Below are positions 6,539 through 13,401 of a DNA stretch of 14,195 nucleotides, piece after piece. The notes beneath the pieces were generated by a model. That model was not told where the DNA came from and searched no databases. It was given only the letters and a program-made list of their open reading frames with translations. The stretch lies in the NCBI GenBank assembly GCA_946410525.1, contig CAMKAQ010000004.1, forward strand, positions 1 through 14,195, given 5' to 3'. The first letter of the stretch is position 1; each line of letters opens with the position of its first letter. Source of the stretch: an uncultured Caryophanales bacterium (lineage in GTDB: Bacteria; Bacillota_I; Bacilli_A; RFN20; CAG-826). The position numbers and the translations under genes were made by a program.

Positions 6539-8002
6539 TTAATCTTCTATCTGTTTGATAAGAGGATAGATGCTCTTGTATTTGGCGTGTTTGGCGCGGT
6601 AGTAAGCGAATTTCGCTTCGTTAGGGAAGTAGACTTTCGCTTTCTTGATGATCTTGGAGGCCGCTTGGGCGCAAGACTCGTATTTTCCATCTCCAACCAT
6701 GCCAAGGATGGCGCCGCCGAAGGATGGTCCTTCGTTGCCGTCGAGCTTGGAAAGCTGGATTTCGAAGATGTCAGCGAAGATCTGGCACCACTCCTCACTA
6801 CGGAAACCTCCGCCAGAGATGGTGGCCATCTGCGGGCAAGCGCCGTCTTCTTTGGCGGCGTCAAGGCAATCCTTGAGGGAGAAGGCGACGCCTTCCATGA
6901 CGGCTCTAGACATATCGGCCTTGGTGGTCGTGGAGTCTAAGCCAAGGAAAGCGGCTCTCACTTTGACATCGTTATATGGGGAACGTTCGCCAGCGAGGTA
7001 TGGCATGAAGAAGACGTTGCTCTCCTTCGCGCCTTTGACATCGATCTCGTCTTTGGCGAAGTCTTCGGTCTCTCTGATCTGCTCTAACCACCACTTACGG
7101 GCACTTGCGGCGCTAAGGGTGCAGCCAAGAAGATGGTAAGCACCGGCAGCATCGCAGAAGCTATGAAGGGCGTTTTTGACGTCTGGGCAGAAATGGGAGG
7201 AGGAGATGAAGATGGTTCCGGAGGTGCCAAGGGAGATGTTGCATCTTCCTTCGCCGATGGTTCCGGTGCCAATTGCTGAGCCAGCGTTGTCTCCAGCGCC
7301 AGCAACGATCTTGCACTCACCTTCGATTCCGAACTCTTTGGCGAATTCTTCTTTGAGGGTGCCGATGACGTCGCTAGACTCGTGGAGCTCTGGCATCATC
7401 TCTTCGGTAATGCCGCAGATGTCGAGCATTTCTTTGGAGTATTTGCGGTTCTTGACGTCTAAGAGCAAGAAGCCGCTGGCATCGCTATAGTCAGTGACGA
7501 ATTTGCCGCTAAGCATGTAGTTAAGATAATCCTTAGGAAGCATGATCTTCTTTGTAGCGGCGAAGACATTTGGCTCATGCTTTTTGACCCAGAGGATCTT
7601 TGGTGCGGTGAAACCGGCGAAGGCGATGTTGCCGGTTAATTCGGTTAATTTCGCCTTGCCGATATTGTTATTGAGGTAGTCAGTTTCTTCCTGGCTTCTT
7701 CCATCGTTCCAGAGGATGGCTGGACGAAGGACTTTGTCATTCTCATCGAGCATGACAAGGCCATGCATCTGACCGGCGATACCAATCGCTTTGACGTGGG
7801 ATTCGCCAGTGACGCGCACTAATTCTTTGATGGCTTGCTTGCAAGCGCTGAACCAGAGGGAAGGTTCTTGCTCCGACCAGAATTCATGTGGATGGGAGCA
7901 ATCATAAGGGACACTAGCTTTGGCACAGATTTTTCCGTCTTCGCGGACGAATAAGGCCTTGAGGGCGCTAGTCCCGAGGTCAATGCCAATGTAGTGGTCC
8001 AT
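6539..8002 (-). CDS. xylB: Xylulokinase
   Basis: This 487-aa FGGY-family sugar kinase phosphorylates D-xylulose to xylulose 5-phosphate, the entry point to the pentose phosphate pathway. Domain I begins with the phosphate-binding YIGIDLGTSALKALF (D8), followed by GIAGQMHGLV (substrate-binding M79-H80) and ILWNDGR. Domain II opens with AGAGDNAGSAIGTG, where D238 matches the catalytic base, then NISLGTSGTIF and the C-terminal ISGGGFRSEEWCQIFADIF region. Length and motifs are normal for XylB. The start codon overlaps the xylA stop by one base (TAATG), so the two genes are translationally coupled. Confidence 0.95.
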   Translation of the reverse strand: MDHYIGIDLGTSALKALFVREDGKICAKASVPYDCSHPHEFWSEQEPSLWFSACKQAIKELVRVTGESHVKAIGIAGQMHGLVMLDENDKVLRPAILWNDGRSQEETDYLNNNIGKAKLTELTGNIAFAGFTAPKILWVKKHEPNVFAATKKIMLPKDYLNYMLSGKFVTDYSDASGFLLLDVKNRKYSKEMLDICGITEEMMPELHESSDVIGTLKEEFAKEFGIEGECKIVAGAGDNAGSAIGTGTIGEGRCNISLGTSGTIFISSSHFCPDVKNALHSFCDAAGAYHLLGCTLSAASARKWWLEQIRETEDFAKDEIDVKGAKESNVFFMPYLAGERSPYNDVKVRAAFLGLDSTTTKADMSRAVMEGVAFSLKDCLDAAKEDGACPQMATISGGGFRSEEWCQIFADIFEIQLSKLDGNEGPSFGGAILGMVGDGKYESCAQAASKIIKKAKVYFPNEAKFAYYRAKHAKYKSIYPLIKQIED

Positions 8003-9327
8003 TATTTCTTACCGAACATGACCTGGTTGAGGATTTCCTGGAGTTCTTCCTCGTCGCCGCTGCCTGGATCTTCGCAGACCTTGGCTTCGAGAGCGTGGGC
8101 AGCTAAATCTTCAAGGGTAGCGGAATGATCGCGGATCTTGGCACCGATGCCGGTCTTGAAGGAAGCATATCTGCCTTCGACGAACTTGTCGATGCGGCCA
8201 TCTTTGATGAGGGCTTCGGCATTGAGGAGACCTAAAGCGAAGGTATCCATGCCAAGGACGAAGGCCTTGAACATATCTTCATAGGTGTTGGAAGCGCGGC
8301 GGTTCTTGGCGTCGAAGTTGAAGCCACCGGTAAGTCCACCGGCTTTGATGACTTCGAGCATGGCGAAGGTGGCGCTGTAAACGTTGGCTGGGAAACGGTC
8401 GACATCCCATCCGAGGAGCATATCGCCTTCGTTGGCGTCGATGGAACCGAGCATGCCGTTCATGGCGGAGATGCGGAGTTCGTGCTCGAAGGTGTGGCCA
8501 GCTAAGGTAGCGTGGTTGGCTTCGATGTTCATCTTGAAGTCTTTGTCGAGACCGTACTGACGGAGGAATCCGATGGCGGTAGCGGCATCGAAGTCATACT
8601 GATGCTTTGTTGGCTCTTTTGGTTTTGGTTCGATGTAGAAGTCGCCTTTGAATCCGATCTTGCGGCCGTAGTCACGGGCGCATCTCATAAGGTTGGCGAT
8701 GTTCTCTTGTTCGAATTTGACGTCGGTGTTGAGAAGGGTTTCGTAGCCTTCACGTCCACCCCAGAAGACATAGCCTTTGCCACCGAGTTTGACGCAGAGC
8801 TCAAGAGCTTTCTTGATCTGGGCGGCGGCGAAGCAGTAGACTTCGGCGGAGTTGCTGGAACCAGCACCGTTCATGAAACGGCGGTGTCCGAAGGCGTTGG
8901 CGGTTGACCAAAGAAGCTTGATGCCGGTCTTCTGCTGTTTCTTGAGGAGGTAGTCACCGATCTCATCGAGTCTCTGGTACATGACGGTGATGTCGTCGCA
9001 CTCTGGGACGAGGTCGACATCGTGGAAGCAGTAGTATTCGATGCCCATCTTCTGCATGAATTCGAAGCCGGCGTCGACTTTGGCTTTGGCGTAGCCCATT
9101 GGGTCTTTTTCTTTATCGACTCCCCAGGACTTGTCCATGGTGTTGCCGCCGAACATGTCGGTACCGGCAGCGCCGAGGTTGTGCCACCAGGCCATGGCGA
9201 ATGGCATCCAATCTTTCATTGGCTTGCCAAGGACGATGCGGTTGGCATCGTAGTACTTGAACGCGAATGGTTCAGTTGAGGTTGGTCCTTTGTATTGGAC
9301 CGATTTGACGAATGGGAAATATTCCAT
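8002..9327 (-). CDS. xylA: Xylose isomerase
   Basis: This 441-aa TIM-barrel enzyme interconverts D-xylose and D-xylulose. Key residues are all visible: the catalytic H102 in [11 protein letters not shown] with D105, the [16 protein letters not shown] signature (188-202), metal ligands E233 and K235 ([13 protein letters not shown]), E269 and H272 ([18 protein letters not shown]), D297, D308 and D310 ([21 protein letters not shown]) and D339. I place the start at the ATG at 9327 ([15 protein letters not shown]), which has AAGGAG 11 nt upstream and matches the usual XylA N-terminus. A start at 9381 would add 18 residues that do not resemble the family and would put the cre site inside the gene. 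It is the first gene of the xylA-xylB-araC-GH43 operon. Confidence 0.97.
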   Translation of the reverse strand: MEYFPFVKSVQYKGPTSTEPFAFKYYDANRIVLGKPMKDWMPFAMAWWHNLGAAGTDMFGGNTMDKSWGVDKEKDPMGYAKAKVDAGFEFMQKMGIEYYCFHDVDLVPECDDITVMYQRLDEIGDYLLKKQQKTGIKLLWSTANAFGHRRFMNGAGSSNSAEVYCFAAAQIKKALELCVKLGGKGYVFWGGREGYETLLNTDVKFEQENIANLMRCARDYGRKIGFKGDFYIEPKPKEPTKHQYDFDAATAIGFLRQYGLDKDFKMNIEANHATLAGHTFEHELRISAMNGMLGSIDANEGDMLLGWDVDRFPANVYSATFAMLEVIKAGGLTGGFNFDAKNRRASNTYEDMFKAFVLGMDTFALGLLNAEALIKDGRIDKFVEGRYASFKTGIGAKIRDHSATLEDLAAHALEAKVCEDPGSGDEEELQEILNQVMFGKK

Positions 9328-9366
9328 AAAAGGGTAAACTCCTTGTGTTTGTGTCCATTCTAAAGG

Positions 9367-9380
9367 TGAAAGCGCTTCCA
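9367..9380. promoter_or_regulatory. Catabolite-responsive element (cre) in the xylA leader
   Basis: TGAAAGCGCTTCCA matches the Bacillus cre consensus TGWAARCGYTWNCW at every position. It lies between the proposed xylA promoter and the xylA start, about 45-60 nt downstream of the predicted transcription start, where CcpA binding would act as a roadblock. A different LacI-family repressor could also use this site. Confidence 0.75.
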
Positions 9381-9432
9381 TTTAAGGGCAGATGTTTTCC
9401 CCTACTGGACAAAAATTATGTTTATGGCTTTT

Positions 9433-9461
9433 ATTGTATGTGTATGCATGCGCGTTTGCAA
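9433..9461 (-). promoter_or_regulatory. Probable xylA operon promoter
   Basis: On the minus strand TTGCAA (9456-9461) and TACAAT (9433-9438) are separated by exactly 17 bp, pointing towards xylA. The predicted transcript start is near 9426, giving a leader of about 100 nt that contains the cre site and the AAGGAG ribosome site. Confidence 0.55.
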
Positions 9462-9857
9462 TAGATGTTCTCACGCAGGAAGTCTGTTGGTCCATATTTT
9501 TGATTTAAGAACGAGATATCGGTAAATCGCTCACCAGGAGCCCTGCTGCTTTTGTCCATTTTTTGTTCGAGACAGTTTGAATAAAATGTATCAAATCATG
9601 GTGAGTGATTTCTTTCGATGATATGTTGTCTTTTCTTCGTTTTCAGTTCGCAAAAACCGTTAAAATTCAACCCTAACGAAAGTAACGTAGGAACTTAGGC
9701 GAAACAATAACTTTTGGCCTTCCTTGCTACAATTTGTAAAAATCGTGACATTTTGTCCAATCCTAAACTCGTTTTGGGTTCCTTTTGTTCTTGGTAAATA
9801 ATCCGCTTTTGATAATGGAAAATTTTTAAGGGGAAACCGCTTACAGCACGAATTGAG
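9462..9857. other. Intergenic region without a convincing gene
   Basis: About 400 bp between the divergent xylA and guaB promoters. A minus-strand frame at 9660-9911 (83 aa) has no ribosome site, no recognisable similarity and an odd basic/aromatic composition, and I do not call it. The region holds the long imperfect inverted repeat described separately, several TTTTGTCCA-like motifs and AT-rich DNA. I see no tRNA, known riboswitch consensus, CRISPR array or insertion sequence. Confidence 0.6.
9508..9643 (+). repeat. Long imperfect inverted repeat, possible structured RNA or looped operator
   Basis: AAATCGCTCACCA (9524-9536) pairs with TGGTGAGTGATTT (9599-9611) over 13 consecutive positions if the single G-U wobble is allowed on the plus-strand RNA. 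Further outward pairing is possible between 9517-9521 and 9616-9620 and between 9509-9514 and 9637-9642. The apical loop is about 62 nt. I cannot match it to a known RNA family. It could be a plus-strand small RNA, or a pair of DNA-binding half sites for the xyl operon. Confidence 0.4.
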
Positions 9858-9886
9858 TTCAACCTTCCTAATATGGAAGGTATAAT
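9858..9886 (+). promoter_or_regulatory. guaBA promoter with a palindrome in the spacer
   Basis: A consensus TATAAT (9881-9886) lies 17 bp after a weak -35 candidate, TTCAAC (9858-9863). A perfect 7-bp inverted repeat, ACCTTCC (9862-9868) and GGAAGGT (9875-9881), fills the spacer and touches both boxes, suggesting an operator. Predicted transcription start is near 9893, leaving a leader of about 50 nt with AAGGAGG at 9928-9934 ahead of the guaB ATG. I see no purine-riboswitch consensus in that leader. Confidence 0.65.
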
Positions 9887-9941
9887 GTTTCCTAATCAAA
9901 ACAAGGCCCATTAAATTTGGCTGGAAGAAGGAGGTTCTTTA

Positions 9942-11081
9942 ATGCAATTTGACGACAAAATCGTAGGCTTCGGCCTCACATTCGATGATGTTCTCCTCAT
10001 CCCTAGGTACAGCGAGATCACCCCAGACATGGTGACTCTCAAAACACGTCTCTCCAAACATCTTAATATAAACGTTCCTCTCTTAAGCGCGGCGATGGAT
10101 ACCGTCACTGAACACGAGATGGCAATCGCCCTTGCCGAAAACGGCGGCGTCGGTGTCATCCATAAAAATATGTCCATCGAAGCCCAAGCCGCTGAGATCA
10201 AGATGGTTAAGGACACAGTCGTCTCTCAAGAAGAATATCCAAACGCTATCTTAGATAAGAATGGCAAACTCCTTGTCGGCGCTTCGCTTGGCATCAAAGC
10301 CGAGAAGCTTGAAAGAGCGAAAGCCCTTGCCGAAGCCGGTGTCGACTTCTTCATTCTCGACAGCGCCCATGGCAACAGCAAAAACGTCGTCGAGGCCTTG
10401 AAAGTCCTTAAGAAAGAATTCCCAAATATCGATATCGTTGCCGGTAACGTTGCTACCTATGAAGGTGCCAAACGTCTTGCCGAGAATGGCGCGGACGCCA
10501 TCAAAGTCGGTATGGGCCCTGGCTCAATCTGCACCACTCGTGTCATCTCTGGTATGGGTGTCCCACAGATCACCGCTATCATGGAATGCTCCAAAGCCTG
10601 CAAAGAACATAACATCCCTCTTATCGCCGACGGCGGCATCCGCTACTCGGGCGATATCGTCAAAGCCATCGTCGCTGGAGCTGACTCAGTCATGCTCGGT
10701 GCTATCTTCGGCGCTACCTCTGAAGCCCCTGGCAACACCGTCATCATCAATGGCAAGAAATATAAGCAGTACCGTGGTATGGGTTCCTTAGCCGCCATGG
10801 CGCAAGCCAACGGCTCAAGCGACCGTTACTTCCAAGACCCACATAAGAAACTCGTCGCCGAAGGCGTTGAGGCCCTTGTCCCTTGCAAGGGAAGCGCCTC
10901 TGACATCATCTTCGAGCTTCTCGGAGGTCTTCGTTCAGGTATGGGTTATGAAGGCGCGAAAGACCTCGAAACCCTTCAGAAGGAAGCCAAGTTCCTTCGC
11001 ATCACTTCAGCATCTCTCAAGGAGAGCCATCCTCACGATGTCACCCTTGAAAAAGAGAGTTCTAACTACTGGAGGCCATAA
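9942..11081 (+). CDS. guaB: Inosine-5'-monophosphate dehydrogenase lacking the CBS module
   Basis: This 379-aa enzyme oxidises IMP to XMP with NAD+, the committed step of GMP synthesis. The barrel starts with [18 protein letters not shown]. The catalytic Cys197 lies in [17 protein letters not shown], the IMP site in [11 protein letters not shown], the flap in [10 protein letters not shown], and the mobile-flap Arg295-Tyr296 pair in SSDRYFQ. The C-terminal [16 protein letters not shown] is typical. Full-length bacterial enzymes are about 485-490 aa, with two CBS domains inserted after the ...EIKMVK helix. Here only about 20 residues connect K90 to LLVGASLG (111-117), so the Bateman module is absent. 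AAGGAGG precedes the ATG at good spacing. It forms an operon with guaA, 2 nt apart. Confidence 0.95.
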   Translation: MQFDDKIVGFGLTFDDVLLIPRYSEITPDMVTLKTRLSKHLNINVPLLSAAMDTVTEHEMAIALAENGGVGVIHKNMSIEAQAAEIKMVKDTVVSQEEYPNAILDKNGKLLVGASLGIKAEKLERAKALAEAGVDFFILDSAHGNSKNVVEALKVLKKEFPNIDIVAGNVATYEGAKRLAENGADAIKVGMGPGSICTTRVISGMGVPQITAIMECSKACKEHNIPLIADGGIRYSGDIVKAIVAGADSVMLGAIFGATSEAPGNTVIINGKKYKQYRGMGSLAAMAQANGSSDRYFQDPHKKLVAEGVEALVPCKGSASDIIFELLGGLRSGMGYEGAKDLETLQKEAKFLRITSASLKESHPHDVTLEKESSNYWRP

Positions 11082-11083
11082 TA

Positions 11084-12400
11084 ATGGAGAAAATCATCGT
11101 CGTCGACTTCGGTGGTCATGCTTCCCAAGTGATCGCCCGCCAAATCAGAGAAATGCACGTCTACTCTGAAATCGCCGCTTACGATAAGGAAATCGAAGCC
11201 GTTAAGAGTGAAGACGTTGAAGGCATCGTCCTTGGCGATTGCCTTGAAGCGGATGGCGCTTCCCTCCCATCATGGGTCTATGAACTTAAGAAACCTATCT
11301 TAGCCGTCACCTATGGCGCTAAGCTCGTGAAGAAGGAATTCGGAGACAAGCTTCCTTCTAACGTCACCGTTGGTGAATTCTCCGAAGAAGGCGAAAACAA
11401 AGACCTCGAGAAATTCCTCTTCGAAACCGTCAAAGCCAAGAAGAACTGGGATGGCAAATCCTTCGCCGAAGGCATGATCGAGCAGATCAGAAAGCAAGTC
11501 GGCGACAAGAAAGTCATCTGCGCTCTCTCTGGCGGCGTTGATTCCGCGGTTACCGCTGCCCTCATTGCTAAAGCAATCGGCAAGAATCTCCACTGCTACT
11601 TCATCAACCATGGCTTGCTTAGAAAAGGTGAGCCAGAGCAAGTCTGCGCGACCTTTGACAACAACCCAGACCTCCCTCTTGATTTCCACTACCTCGATAG
11701 AGAGCAGCTCTTCCTCGATAACCTCAAAGGCGTCACCGATCCAGAGCAAAAACGCAAAATCATTGGCAAAACCTTCATCGATGTCTTCGCTGAGGCCTTA
11801 ACCGGCAACACCGAAGGTGCATATCTCGCTCAAGGCACCATCTACCCAGACCGCATTGAATCCGGCATGGGCAAAGGCAAGCTCATCAAGAGTCACCACA
11901 ATGTCGGCGGCCTTCCAAAAGACCTCCCATTCCTTGGTCTTGTTGAGCCTCTCAAAGACTTATTCAAGGACGAGGTCCGTGAGGTTGGAAGATACCTTGG
12001 CTTACCAGAAGAGCAAGTCTCCCGTCAGCCATTCCCAGGCCCAGGCATCGGAGTCCGTTGCCTTGGCGAGCTCCGCAAAGAGAAACTCGACATCCTCCGT
12101 GATGCCGACCTCATCTGGAGAGAAGAGATTGAGAAGAGCGGAATCAAACGCCCATCACAGTACTTCGCTGTCCTCACCAACATCAAATCCGTTGGTATCG
12201 CTGACGGCGATAGAAGCTATGACTACGCGATTGCCTTAAGAGCGGTCGATACGATTGACTTCTGCACTGCCAAAGTCTCTGATATCCCGATGAGCCTTAT
12301 CAGAAAGGTTGCATACCGCATCACCCATGAGGTTAAAGGCGTCAACCGTGTCCTCTTCGATGCGACTGACAAACCAACCTCAACGATTGAGTTCGAATAA
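11084..12400 (+). CDS. guaA: GMP synthase with degenerate glutaminase domain (predicted ammonia-dependent)
   Basis: The 438-aa protein converts XMP to GMP using ATP and a nitrogen donor; typical GuaA is about 510-525 aa. The synthetase half (about 130-438) looks complete: P-loop SGGVDS at 149-154, RKIIGKTFIDVF, GTIYPDRIES, IKSHHNVGGLP, PFPGPGIGVR and the C-terminal DKPTSTIEFE. The glutaminase half (1-125) keeps VDFGGHASQVIARQIREMHVY, but the nucleophile motif CYGMQ reads TYGAK, placing Thr76 where Cys belongs. About 75 residues that should hold the catalytic His and Glu are missing, and no His occurs between residues 26 and 169. Glutamine hydrolysis should be impossible, so free ammonia is the predicted donor. 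The usual VD-x-GLLR is IN-H-GLLR (Asn175). GGAGG at the end of guaB supplies the ribosome site. Confidence 0.93.
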   Translation: MEKIIVVDFGGHASQVIARQIREMHVYSEIAAYDKEIEAVKSEDVEGIVLGDCLEADGASLPSWVYELKKPILAVTYGAKLVKKEFGDKLPSNVTVGEFSEEGENKDLEKFLFETVKAKKNWDGKSFAEGMIEQIRKQVGDKKVICALSGGVDSAVTAALIAKAIGKNLHCYFINHGLLRKGEPEQVCATFDNNPDLPLDFHYLDREQLFLDNLKGVTDPEQKRKIIGKTFIDVFAEALTGNTEGAYLAQGTIYPDRIESGMGKGKLIKSHHNVGGLPKDLPFLGLVEPLKDLFKDEVREVGRYLGLPEEQVSRQPFPGPGIGVRCLGELRKEKLDILRDADLIWREEIEKSGIKRPSQYFAVLTNIKSVGIADGDRSYDYAIALRAVDTIDFCTAKVSDIPMSLIRKVAYRITHEVKGVNRVLFDATDKPTSTIEFE

Positions 12401-12434
12401 AAAGAACCCCTTCCGATTGGAGGGGGTTTTTATT
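12401..12434. terminator. Bidirectional terminator after guaA
   Basis: AACCCCTTCC (12405-12414) pairs with GGAGGGGGTT (12419-12428) over ten positions (one G-U) around a GATT loop. T5 follows on the right and A-rich sequence lies on the left. It ends guaBA and probably also the convergent lipoprotein-like gene. Confidence 0.9.
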
Positions 12435-12441
12435 AGTTGGA

Positions 12442-13221
12442 TTATAAGCTCGCTATTTGAGCGTTAGACCAACACCACACAAGGGATAGGCGGTTGCCAA
12501 ACTCTTCTTTGCCATATGTGTCAAACAAAAGAGTCATTCCTTCAAAGTTCGGAATATATTCGCCTTCTCCAAGGCGTTTCTCCCCTTCTGTGATTCTGAA
12601 ATCGTGTTCGCCAGTGAACTGGAAGTCAATTTTGCTTCCTTTGTAGGTGCCCTCCATCTTTCCGGTGAAAGGGGTTTGGTCATATGAATACAAATACAAT
12701 TCCCTGTCTTCGGTGCACCAATAATTGTTAATGCAGTACCTGGCATCGAGTTCTTCCCAAGTAAGCGACCGCTTCTTCAAGACAATTTCGTCTTTGTTTG
12801 CGAAATATGGATCGCCCGATTCTTGCAAATACCTGCCCGTTTCAAAAACAGCGGAGTCCTTGTCCTTCAAATCTTTGAAATCAAGGCCAAACGTTAATGT
12901 GGAAGTTGGACGACTTAGGACACTTTCTTCTGGCTCTAAATTAATTCCAATATACCAATAGCGGTCATAATCAGCGCAGAACGTCGCAATCGCCTTGGTT
13001 TCCTCGTTATTAATGAGTATCTTTGCAAAACCATACTCGGTCCTCTCGCCTTGAACGACGATCGATATCCTTCCCTCCTCATCAGACCAAATGACGTTTC
13101 TTTCGAGGAGTTTTTTAAAACCGCCGTCTCTATTGAGCATTATTGTGCAAGAGGATGTGAAAGAAGCAGCAAGCAATGCCAGCAAGTCACAGATAGATGC
13201 TTTCCTAATCTTTTCTTTCAT
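12442..13221 (-). CDS. Putative lipoprotein of unknown function
   Basis: This 259-aa protein begins at the ATG at 13221 (MKEKIRKASICDLLALLAAS). That gives a basic n-region, a hydrophobic core and a TSSC lipobox with Cys25 as the lipid-modified residue. A longer reading from 13281 would add 20 residues before this signal and has no ribosome site. The mature part is polar, aromatic and beta-rich in appearance (GEGRISIVVQ-like strands, RYWYIGINLE, FEGMTLLFDTYG), resembling a surface-anchored beta-sandwich, but I do not recognise a family. Its base composition is clearly more AT-rich than guaA (about 43% against about 52% GC in sampled lines), and it lies between the two guaA tails, so it is the likely cargo of the putative insertion. 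Confidence 0.7.
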   Translation of the reverse strand: MKEKIRKASICDLLALLAASFTSSCTIMLNRDGGFKKLLERNVIWSDEEGRISIVVQGERTEYGFAKILINNEETKAIATFCADYDRYWYIGINLEPEESVLSRPTSTLTFGLDFKDLKDKDSAVFETGRYLQESGDPYFANKDEIVLKKRSLTWEELDARYCINNYWCTEDRELYLYSYDQTPFTGKMEGTYKGSKIDFQFTGEHDFRITEGEKRLGEGEYIPNFEGMTLLFDTYGKEEFGNRLSLVWCWSNAQIASL

Positions 13222-13244
13222 GCTAATTGTACTTATGCACGGAT

Positions 13245-13274
13245 AATGTAACGCATGCCCCAAACAAAAGTCAA
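13245..13274 (-). promoter_or_regulatory. Possible promoter of the lipoprotein-like gene
   Basis: Minus-strand TTGACT (13269-13274) and TACATT (13245-13250) are 18 bp apart, giving a leader of about 15-20 nt. No good Shine-Dalgarno sequence is visible before the ATG at 13221. A second -10-like TACAAT lies just ahead of the ATG. Confidence 0.4.
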
Positions 13275-13314
13275 AGGGCATAAATCTGACTGCTAAAAAG
13301 CTTACCTAACTATA

Positions 13315-13350
13315 ACTGACAAACCGACTTCCACCATCGAGTTCGAATAA
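13315..13350 (+). pseudogene. Relic of a second guaA 3' end (11 codons plus stop)
   Basis: The plus strand encodes TDKPTSTIEFE-stop, exactly the last 11 residues of the guaA product in this window, with no guaA sequence upstream of it. Five of the 11 codons differ from the functional copy, all synonymously. The relic uses ACT, TCC, ACC and ATC, which resembles the C-ending codon preference of most of guaA, so it may be the original host tail displaced by an integrating element. It is too short to be a gene itself. Confidence 0.8.
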
Positions 13351-13364
13351 AAAAGAGCAAAAAG

Positions 13365-13392
13365 AAATGCCCCGGGAACCTGGGGCATTTTC
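13365..13392. terminator. Bidirectional terminator after the guaA relic
   Basis: AAATGCCCC (13365-13373) pairs with GGGGCATTT (13382-13390) around a short GC-rich loop, with a T tail on the right and an A-rich stretch on the left. It serves the aminotransferase gene on the minus strand and was plausibly the original terminator of guaA on the plus strand. Confidence 0.85.
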
Positions 13393-13401
13393 ATTATGCT
13401 T

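Larger units (their letters stand above)
12365..13350. mobile_element. Putative 950-bp insertion bounded by two guaA 3' ends
   Basis: The last 36 nt of guaA (12365-12400) are matched by 13315-13350. Both encode TDKPTSTIEFE-stop in the same orientation, 950 bp apart. They share the first 11 nt (ACTGACAAACC) and the last 15 nt or so (GAGTTCGAATAAAAA), with five third-position differences between. Each copy is followed by its own terminator. The 3' end of guaA is a known integration hotspot, so these look like left and right junctions of a small or decayed element. No integrase gene is present, so mobility now would need help in trans. Confidence 0.55.

Noticed and set aside
8512..8907. 131-residue plus-strand frame opposite xylA
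   Set aside because: This is a mirror of strongly biased xylA codons; the protein is a Val/Phe/Glu-rich artefact.
9328..9381. N-terminal extension of xylA to a start at 9381
   Set aside because: The 18 extra residues do not resemble XylA, and they cover the ribosome site and the cre element that belong to the leader.
9660..9911. 83-residue minus-strand frame between xylA and guaB
   Set aside because: It has no ribosome site or recognisable motif, and it overlaps the guaBA promoter on the other strand. It looks like chance.
9893..9941. Purine or other riboswitch in the guaB leader
   Set aside because: The leader is only about 50 nt and contains none of the conserved purine-riboswitch elements I know.
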